Source of the DNA: Sialis fuliginosa
Lineage: Eukaryota; Arthropoda; Insecta; Megaloptera; Sialidae
NCBI GenBank assembly: GCA_961205875.1
Contig: OY540814.1
Location: 9,220,993 to 9,284,992, forward strand
Reading direction: 5' to 3'
Length of the DNA: 64,000 nt
Positions within the stretch are counted from its first letter, which is position 1, and each line of letters begins with the position of its first letter. Below, in pieces: positions 55,829 to 64,000 of the stretch. Both the position numbers and the translations under genes were made by a program. The notes under the pieces were generated by a model. The model made no database searches. It was not told where the DNA came from and was given only the letters and a program-made list of their open reading frames with translations.

Positions 55829-58030
55829 GCTTCAGGTTGATAACAATTATAAATACTATACTAGGTAATAATAATAATAGTGAATTTTTGAAAACAACTT
55901 TAATTTTCAAATTGTTTGCATTATAACAACATTAAAATATTCGAAGCATATATATTATTAAATACGCCTTCTGTTCATGATATTCTTCACAAAATATCAA
56001 AAGACATTGTGTTAACAATGAAACGTTATTAAAAAAGGATATGCGATGTGTAACTTTAATAAAGAATGTACATATATGAAAATATTTCCAATCAGTACAT
56101 GATCATGCATCGTGAATCCCCAAGAGGGCCAACGATACAAACATCGTTTATTTTTCAAAACAAACGAACGGTTCGTTACGTAAACTGTTGCGAAATAAAA
56201 ATATTATCATTTCCCATGTTCTACCGTTCAAGTAGTGGTTTAAATTATTTCATTAAATACTTAGTGCGGCTTTTTGATAAACAGAAGAGTGGAAGCTCCC
56301 CTAGCAGTGAGTCACCCCCCGAGATTGGGGCGGGTGACGGTGGTTCACCACCCCTGAACACATCTCCATAGTCACCGGGGTGGAACTCAATCCTCGCGAC
56401 ACGTATCAGGATAATAGGAAAATGTTTGTGTCGAGAGTGAATTTTTAAACGAATGTTTTAGGGTGCTGTATGGACCGGTAGAATTAATGTACCGATTTGG
56501 ATACCAGATAATATTGTGTTTAATTATTTTAAATTACTTCGTTGGGTATATTTGACAGGTTTACATATGCCAGCATAAATCATTTATCATTGAAATTTTA
56601 TTCGAAAATGTTAGCGTACACTTTTTTAGGGTTGTGTAATTTTGATTAATTTTTATTTTATAATTCCGGGTTGTAACATTTTTCATACTTGATTGTTTCA
56701 ATTTATATTCTTTATGACAGCAATTAAAGTCATTTAAAATATTATTTAAATTTAATTTAGATTTTGATAAATATTAAAGAGTTAGGTGAAAAAATAAAAA
56801 TATTCCATAAAATATTTTTTTATTTCTTGCATTCCTTTTTAATTAATTTTTTTATAATTGCATATTTTAATTTCTATTGAAAATAATAGGTTTTATATTC
56901 TATTTTTATTTAAAAAAAAACCTCTTATTTCAACACTTAAAATACCGTTGTTGTGGTGAATTTTAATTTTTGATATTTTAACTTGCAATTTAATCTAGAA
57001 GCAATGTTATCATAAATGGACTTTATCAGAAGTTAGAAACACCAGTGAGCAGTTATTATTTTCTCGTAAACGATTATTATAATGATTATGAGTTTAATAC
57101 TTGCACTATTAGATATTCCATTATCGACTTATGAAATTATACTTAACTCTGCTGAAACTATGTAATGTTCTAATAAATTTTCAGTTAATAATTTTTGTAT
57201 TAAATATATATTTAATTAGTTTTAGAACTTTTATGAACATAGTGAAGAGATTATTGATTTTATTAATATTGCAACAAATTCATAAGTACATTTTTCTTGT
57301 AAAAATAAAAATAAATAGCATGGCTTGGCCATAAAATGCGCACCCCATAATCTTTAAAAAATGTATTAATTAATAAGGTTGTCAATATAAATAATAAAAG
57401 TTATTATGTAAGTACATTTGAAAACATAATAAATAAATGACCTAACCTCACAAAAACGTCACAAAAGAATAAATACCAAAACTGAAAAAAGTATTCCACA
57501 AATAATAAATAATAATTACATACAATTGTCAGATGATGTATTTCTGATATAAATAAATATGCTACACATTTTTTAATGTAAACTTACTAAATTTTATCGT
57601 GATTAAAAATGTAACGTAATTAAACAGAACTGAAGCATTGGAATTTGCAAAAAAACCATACCTTTAAATAACATAGCATAGATAAAATATTATATATATA
57701 TTTTTTAAATTACAACGATAAGAGCTGTATTCACCTGATGTCTGTAACATTTATAAGATACATATTATTATATATTATTTTTGTTTTAAAATGCGAAAAA
57801 ATGTTATTTTGATTAATAAGTCATTGATTGATTTAAATAAAATAATTAAAATACAGAACGTACTCGTATATAAGTGACTATGGTGGCGCTTAACGGATAT
57901 TTTTAAAACTTCTCCGGACTAGTAACTAATATTTGACAAAATTTTTGTCGTTCAAATAGAAAAAATATTTAAATAAACCACAAATTTCCTTACCTCTAGT
58001 TATCCGATTTGGCTGAGTTTTAATAAGGTT
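55829..58030. other. AT-rich DNA with one GC-rich island (56280-56400)
   Basis: The island includes GAAGCTCCCCTAGCAGTG, CCCCCCGAGATTGGGGCGG and GGTGACGGTGGTTCACC, and codes the low-complexity end SGSSPSSESPPEIGAGDGG of a 101-codon plus frame (56066-56371). I recall comparable wording in lepidopteran repeats but cannot name the element. The rest of the frame lies in ordinary AT-rich DNA, so no gene is called. Confidence 0.4.
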
Positions 58031-61000
58031 CTATTTTGCAAATAGATGAAGTGAATCAAAATAGTTTTCTATTAATTTATTACATTTTGCGACCTGCAGC
58101 GTATTGCCGTAGTGTAAAAATAGGTATATATGGACAAATTGAACTTTGCTTATATTTTTATGACAAATTAATTGAATATGCAGACTGTAATGTTCTTATT
58201 CAGAAAATGCAAACTTTTAAGGGGGTTACTGAAGAAATTTAATATATAATGCTTTTTTTTATATATATTTTTTTGGCCTCATTTTTTTATATACAGCCAG
58301 TTACATCACACCCCTCACAGAACAGGGATTACTGATAGGAAGGGAACTTGCCCCGGGAATATATAATGCTTATTTTATCTAATTTCATACGAAAAAAAAA
58401 TAGAACGCTTCCAAGCCTGCTTGAGGTTTGCAATAAATATAAATAATGCCTTGGATTGTGAAAGAAATGAATACACAAACAATCCGAAGTACCTATGCTG
58501 TTTTTTTTGTAAACTTTAATTACTTCTAAAACTTTTTTACTTCCAAACCTGAGAACAAAATTTCGATTTGATGGTAAATTTGGATCAAGCTTAAAAAAAT
58601 ATATTAACGAATTTGTGGCAATTATAATTGTTTGAAATAACATCTAATCTCCTTTGTGTTGTTGTAAACTTCTACATGATTTTGGTTAATCTCATATCGA
58701 AAATCAATATTAAATCACTATGTTTTCATAATTCATCGATACATCCCGATGAAAACAAAACAATGTTCCAGAACGGGGACGGTTACGCAAGTTATAAATC
58801 CCCGACGACTTACTGTTAGATTGTCTCTGTTTCTAACAGGACAGATTGTTTAATGTAAAATTGGTGTTAGAGCGAGCGCGCATCTTGCGTTTCGCGAACA
58901 TACTAGAGCGAGATGACGCTAGAGCTCAGTGGAGCGTGAGGAAATAAGGCTACGAGAGTTTAACAGGACTCTCTAATCTCCCGTGATGCTGTTATGGCTA
59001 ACTAACATGTTCTGAATTGAATCAGCAAACTGATTTATAGATTTGTAAGAGGATACAATTATTGCATACCACGCAGTTGAATTAAATGTATAAATAAAGT
59101 CAACTGGGTAGCATAATTTATATTCGGCTGTTGTTGTTCGCTCAACTATGCGGGGACTGGTGGCGGGTGTCATTTCGAATGAGATTTATATAGGATTATC
59201 GGCTCTCGGAAATTATTAAAAACTGTACTCCCATTCGCTCTGATTCTTTTTAATATATATTCTACACGAGGTTTTGATTTTTTCATTTATTTACCATGTT
59301 TCAGTGTATGTAATTTAACAACGTTATACTGAATGATTGATTCAATTTTGATATGAATGAAATCATAGGTGAGATAAAAAATATATAAATGCTTTATGTA
59401 GAGTTTATTTTTCTTTGTTGCAATTGATAAGATTGTAAGTTATTGTTATTTGTTCTGTCTAAAATTTACCTACATCAATGTATAAAAAGTATTTTTACAT
59501 AACTTATTAGATATTTATTTCTATTAAGAAAGTATGGAAGGTTATTTCAAATGCTATCAAATCCATCAAAATTGGTGAGAACATTCTCGTTAGCATTCTC
59601 ATGCAATAAACAAAGTATTAAATTGATTCACTAAGCCGTTTAGGAAATAAATTGATTTAAATTTACCATGTTCTAATGGAAAACTAACATTTTTCGACAT
59701 TTTTTATGTAAAACACATTGATGAAAAGATACAGATTTTGTGATTTTTTGAGGGAGTATATTATTTGATCAGTCCAACATTTATGCAAAATATCAGATAT
59801 AAATAACATAAATAATATCGAAAATATATTTTTGTTATGTTGAATCAGCCGTATAATCAATTTCAAAGAATATATTACAATATATATAAAAAACTTTATA
59901 AATTTAACCAAAATAGTCATATGAGAGGAAAAATTAGTTTCATATATGTATGTAAACGACTGTAGCTATATACTAAATTTATAACGCAGATATGTATATA
60001 TTTATTATTTTTAAAATTTGGCTACTTTTGGCTACCTTTCTGCGTCCATAACACCCTTAAGTATTTAGTAATTTGTAATATTATTATAAAATTGAAATAG
60101 GTACCTATATCATATGATTATTTACATGCATTTTTTTCAGTATATATAAATATAGAAACAAATATAAAAAGTATTTTGTATTGAATTCGTATATGCATAT
60201 TTTATTATTTACATAACGGAACGATCATTTTGTGTAAAGATATGTTTTTCTCTAACACTGCGTACAAAAATGTGGATTTTCTGTTGGGATTTGAGCACTG
60301 ATAAAAAATATGTTTATGCCCACTTGAGAATTTCACCTCAGTTTCCGTTTTCATTTCAATTTTTTTACTTGACTACACAAATCGAACTTGGCATACACTT
60401 CCGAATATCTTATTTCTTAGTTCGTGTCAAAAAAAATAAAAAAATGCTCCTCCATATAAAGTAAAATGCATGTAAAATTCATGTTTGTATGTATTTATGT
60501 ATCATCTATATGTATCTAACTACATACGGTATATATAGATATACTATATAGATATATTGATGGTAAGAAATAAATGGAGTCATCATTTTTTTTAAGTTTA
60601 CAAATATTTATTTCGAATATATATGCAAAATATATTGATGAGTTCAGATTAAGTAAAACTAATCCGTTTACCAACTGTATTTGACTAATCAGTTTATTTT
60701 CAATTTATGAAAGTTCATATTTACCTGACGTCTTATATTCAAAACAAATTTTTAAGTCAAGATACTTTTTTTGTATGCTCTTTGAGATCAAAATTAATGT
60801 CATAGGTTAAAAAATGATATTTAAACATCTATTAAAATAAAATAAAAATATGCAATTAATTTTGAAATATGAAATTAAAAATTTGATTATTTAAAAAAAT
60901 ATTGTATCCCACCAAAAACATAAATGTGAAAAAAAGGCCAAGTTCGGTACAAATAACACGTGAAAGTTCTTTCAAATTCACCTGCAGAAGTATATTTACG

Positions 61001-61082
61001 AGTATGTATAACATTGTTTAAATTATTTAAAAAAAAAAATTGCTTGCTTACAACTAAATCTTGAACTATGTTTTATTTATAA
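58031..61082. other. Sparse region; GC-richer patch at 58740-58985
   Basis: The patch contains GAGCGAGCGCGCATC, AGAGCGAGATGACGC and two AACAGGAC words, and appears once. No frame in it is convincing. A 104-codon minus frame at 58329-58643 and others nearby lack motifs. The remainder is AT-rich with no repeat copy I can identify. Confidence 0.4.
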
Positions 61083-61455
61083 CTAGCGCATTGGACCCGG
61101 TGTTACTGGGTTAATATCGATAAAATCATAGTGACATGCCCACAACAAACGGTTCACTGCGAATTGTTTTTTCCGACCTATCCGTTAGCGAAAAATGGAA
61201 TAAAATCCATTCTGTAGTTACTGAGAAAATCGTGTCAAATTATATTTTCATACTCCCAAGAAACACCTGGTCCCATCTTAGAATTTGTATGAAAATCAAA
61301 AAATATAAATAAATAGGTTAGCAACAATCATAATCAATTTCGATATTTTATCTTTCTTGGAAGTGAAATGTTTCTTTATATTTCAATTTTCAATCAATAT
61401 ATTTCAAAATATTTAAATGTCAACTATGTCAAAAATCATTCAATTGTTCAATGTA
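61083..61455 (-). mobile_element. Helitron-like family D, copy 5 (5' truncated)
   Basis: On the minus strand it ends GATATTAACCCAGTAACACC, then GGGTCCAATGCGCTAG|T, with an ACCC/GGGT hairpin and CTAG. The body matches 17487-18196 up to CAATTGTTC-type wording and then stops, so the 5' half is missing. Confidence 0.65.
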
Positions 61456-61559
61456 TAGAGATAAAAGACTCGTGTTTGAAAATGAACCTAGGGACATATT
61501 ATTATATTTGAAGTGTATCAGATACTAGAAACATATTTGAAGAGGATTCACTTCTGGGC

Positions 61560-61872
61560 AACATTGGACCAAAAAGATTAAAAAATGATTAGTACTATTA
61601 TAGTTAGTACATAAACTTTATAAAATAAAGAGTCATAAAACTTAAAACGATTAAATCATTTACATAAGAAAATACACTTTTCTCGACAGTTTGCCGAACC
61701 GCGATAATTATTTGTCCACTGTTTTTAAACAAAATGATCAATTATCATCAAATCACGCTGTGAGATAGTTAAAAGTTTGTAGATTAATATCCAGCAATGG
61801 CAGTAATCAAATATCAAAAAAATATTTTTAATTTAGTACATTTAATTTAAAAATGTTCAACACTGTTCAACT
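61560..61872 (+). mobile_element. Family M, copy 4, rearranged subfamily
   Basis: It shares CATTTACATAAGAAAATACA, then CCGCGATAATTATTTGTCC and AACAAAATGATCAATTAT with 42600-43083 (inverted), and TATCATCAAATCACGCTGT and TTTTTAATTTAGTACATTT with ordinary family M. Confidence 0.55.
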
Positions 61873-62040
61873 TCAACATTTTAATACCAGAATTATACCT
61901 TACTCAAAATACGGTAATATTTTGATATTAGAATCTCTTTTACCTCTATAGATGATTGTTTTCTGTATGATACATCTACAATTGTAGTAGTAGAGTTCAA
62001 TAAATATTGTTTACAGTTGTGTACACAACGATATTGGCCC

Positions 62041-62060
62041 GTTGTTGTTGTTGTTGTTGT
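62041..62060 (+). repeat. (GTT)n microsatellite
   Basis: Six uninterrupted GTT units plus a partial one. Confidence 0.9.
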
Positions 62061-62318
62061 ATTGTCTGTACGTGAAGTTCGTAATAAAGCAAAGATAAAT
62101 ACATACGTGATGAAGCTGCTAGGAACAGTTTAAATAATATATATTTATCCCTCAGGTTTGGTAGCTCTAGGGATTTGTATATTACATGTTGAATAGTAAT
62201 ATAGTGTACCTATATATATTATATATATTGTGTTTGTTTGCTAATGATTGTGTTGTAGCTATTAGTGATTCCTAGATGAAAATTGGTTTTATTTTATAAC
62301 TATTAACTTAAAAAAAAA

Positions 62319-62809
62319 GGTCAAGTGCGTGTTGGGCACGCACATAATAAGGTTCCGTAGTCATTCTCACTACGATTAATAAAAAAGAGTTATTTCAAAA
62401 ATTTTCATAAACTATTTTTGCTACAGTGTTTGTTATAACTTTCTTTGAAAGTACTAATTAATAGCTACATACTGGAATTTTTTCAGATTTTTTGCATTGA
62501 TAGTTTATAAATTAGAGGGGGGGGAAACGCTCTGATAACCATATTGAAGAGCAAATATATCGTGACTGAAAAGTTAAAATCAAAAGGTCATATGACATTT
62601 TTTGTTGCATTTTAGGAGACCTATCTATACTTTTCAGTCTATGGGAAGGTGGTCCAAAAAATCGTTTTTTAAATCTCATCATTTCTGTTTTTGAGTCATA
62701 AATCTACGTCCGTGTATACCAAATTTTATCTTAATAGGTATAAAATTTATATAGACAAACGGTCGAACAGAGCTATAAGGATCCTAGTTTTCTACGGAAC
62801 CCTAAAAAA
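62319..62809 (+). mobile_element. Dispersed family C, copy 3 (complete-looking)
   Basis: It opens GGTCAAGTGCGTGTTGGGC ACGCAC, a 7-bp stem-loop (GTGCGTG/CACGCAC), then GGTTCCGTAG. It closes AGGATCCTAG, then TTTTCTACGGAACC and CTAAAAAA; the closing CTACGGAACC is the reverse complement of the opening GGTTCCGTAG. A single middle unit, in contrast to the two at 28735-29210. Confidence 0.7.
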
Positions 62810-62954
62810 TGCTGAAGCATAATACGTATTTCTTGTTTTTGGATATTTTTATGAGTCACTCAAATTTTTTTTCCTAATATTGTACTTTTAGGGAGTCAAT
62901 TAACATTGTTTTAATATAAATTAAGTACATATTACATTTCAATTTATTATTTTA

Positions 62955-63297
62955 AAAGAAAAAAACTTAAAAAAAACCTAAAAACACTGAATAGTATATA
63001 ATAATTAAATTTAACAGTTTTTATAGTTTGTTTTATTTTTTTATTGGCTTGGTATCGACTTCAAAAACAGTTAAATTTAAATATTATATACTATTCAAAG
63101 TTTTTTTATTTTTTCTCTTTTTAATGGCGTATCTAAGAAGTCCATGGTCAGATTCTGATGAAATTTATACGAGACTATCTTGGGAGTATACTCTTTCAGA
63201 CAAATAAAAATCCTCCAAATTGGTGCATGATGCCGGAGTTAAATGCCCGAATATAACCGAATTGAGAACCTCCTCCTTTCTTAAGTCGATTAAAAAT
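62955..63297 (+). mobile_element. Dispersed family L, copy 3
   Basis: It runs from AAAACACTGAATAGTATA to GAGAACCTCCTCCTTTC, then TTAAGTCGATTAAAAAT. It contains a palindrome at 62989-63096 (GAATAGTATATAATA... with arms of about 33 bp). The same palindrome in copy 1 hosts the nested MITE at 6845-7256. Confidence 0.65.
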
Positions 63298-64000
63298 TAC
63301 AAATTTTTCGTTTGGGGGACTCAAGATACCCTACATTTTGTAATTTACATTACAGTTGTATTTGTAATATTGTTGCTTTAAATTTTATTTTTGATTAGTA
63401 TTAACAGAAGTCGAACCATTGGCATCTGCGGGGGGAGGGGGGGGGGGGGTAAATAGGATATTTCCTCCTTCCCTGGGATCGAGTTAATTGATGTTAACCC
63501 AAAAATAATTTAAAATGATAGTCACTATTCTAATATATTTTTTTTAGTCTTCAGAATTCATTTTTATATTTTTTTAGTATATGACTTTGAGGCCTCTCAG
63601 TGACAACACTTCGTTTTACGAATTAAAAATAGGCCCAGTACTCTAAAGATTAATAATAACAGGAGAGCAAATATTTTTATATGTATCAAACAACATAAAT
63701 TTCCATACAAACAATTTTAAATTTATTAATAATTAAATAATATAAAAAATAAATAATTAAATAAATATAATGTATCCTGTACCTATATTAAATAATTCAT
63801 CCATGAAGTAATATCTTTAACAATGAATTATGTTACGAGGAAATAAACATACATAAATACACACACACACCCACGCAATAAAATAAATTTTCCAGACATT
63901 ACATAAATTCCCTTTATTTTACAAGAAAACTGTTAGAAAAAAATATCAAATTAATTTCACACATAATGGTGGAACGTATTTCAGTTACATTAGTGCGTAA
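63298..64000. other. Unassigned, with a G-run
   Basis: A tract of 6 G, A, then 13 G lies at 63430-63449. A (CA)n stretch is at about 63860-63870. No gene. Confidence 0.5.

Noticed and set aside
56066-56371. 101-codon plus frame ending in a Ser/Pro/Gly-rich segment
   Set aside because: The apparent character comes from a short GC-rich scrap; the upstream part is ordinary AT-rich DNA without coding signs.
58329-58643. 104-codon minus frame
   Set aside because: It is hydrophobic and Phe/Ile/Lys-rich as expected from AT-rich DNA, with no domain and no second line of evidence.
59577-59588. Palindrome GAGAACATTCTC, resembling a steroid-receptor element
   Set aside because: A single isolated 12-bp palindrome is expected by chance in 64 kb, and insects lack the matching vertebrate-type receptors for such a site.
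1-64000. CRISPR array, prophage or bacterial operon
   Set aside because: No regularly spaced repeats, no ribosome-binding-site/CDS structure and no dense coding; the sequence is of eukaryotic repeat type.

Overview
The window looks like a repeat-rich, gene-free stretch of insect nuclear DNA, most likely from a moth or butterfly. By eye it is roughly three quarters A+T. No open reading frame exceeds about 120 codons, and none resembles a known protein. I saw no rRNA, tRNA, CRISPR array or bacterial-style operon. The lepidopteran guess rests on dispersed repeats whose wording I associate with moth and butterfly genomes: elements opening GTGCGTGTTGGGCACGCAC and closing CTACGGAACCCTAAAAA, elements ending in CCTCCTCCTTTTTGAAGTCGG, and Helitron-like elements opening TCTCTATATATAAAAATG. 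This is recalled similarity, not a database result.

Most of what can be annotated is transposon-derived and non-autonomous. (1) hAT-like elements, three of them with 8-bp target duplications that match at 7 or 8 of 8 positions (1996-2710, 4697-5272, 10660-10980) and a second member of the second family at 55261-55828. (2) A piggyBac-like element flanked by TTAA (10169-10551). (3) TA-flanked mariner/Tc1/pogo-type inverted-repeat elements (5331-5908, 6845-7256, 9472-10097, 39661-40456 with another at 39984-40322 inside it, 43288-43532, 53395-53663). (4) Helitron-like families D and E, including one copy with both expected termini (17487-18196). (5) Dispersed families A, B, C, K and O, with terminal stem-loops and short A-rich tails. 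(6) A two-ended family M in several rearranged forms. (7) Fragments containing CGAAACGT that resemble Penelope-like element terminal repeats, two of them with a hammerhead-like core.

Layout: 1-11 kb is dense in hAT, mariner and foldback elements; 11-14 kb is mostly unassigned; 14-25 kb holds Helitron-like families and A/B nests; 25-34 kb holds inverted-repeat elements and A/B/C copies; 34-36 kb is one large inverted repeat with a GC-richer core; 37-52 kb mixes M, B, C and TA elements; 52-61 kb is sparse and AT-rich; 61-64 kb has more D, M, C and L copies.

The best candidate for host function is the repeat-free island at about 8.7-9.47 kb. Within 100 bp it carries a perfect FTZ-F1-type site, a perfect HR3/ROR-type site and a CACGTG E-box, followed by TATAAAAG, an initiator-like AGTT 29 bp further on, and a strong splice donor at 9452. 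If real, this would be the promoter and first exon of a gene whose coding exons lie outside the window, making most of the sequence a large first intron. That is an inference and is not proven here.
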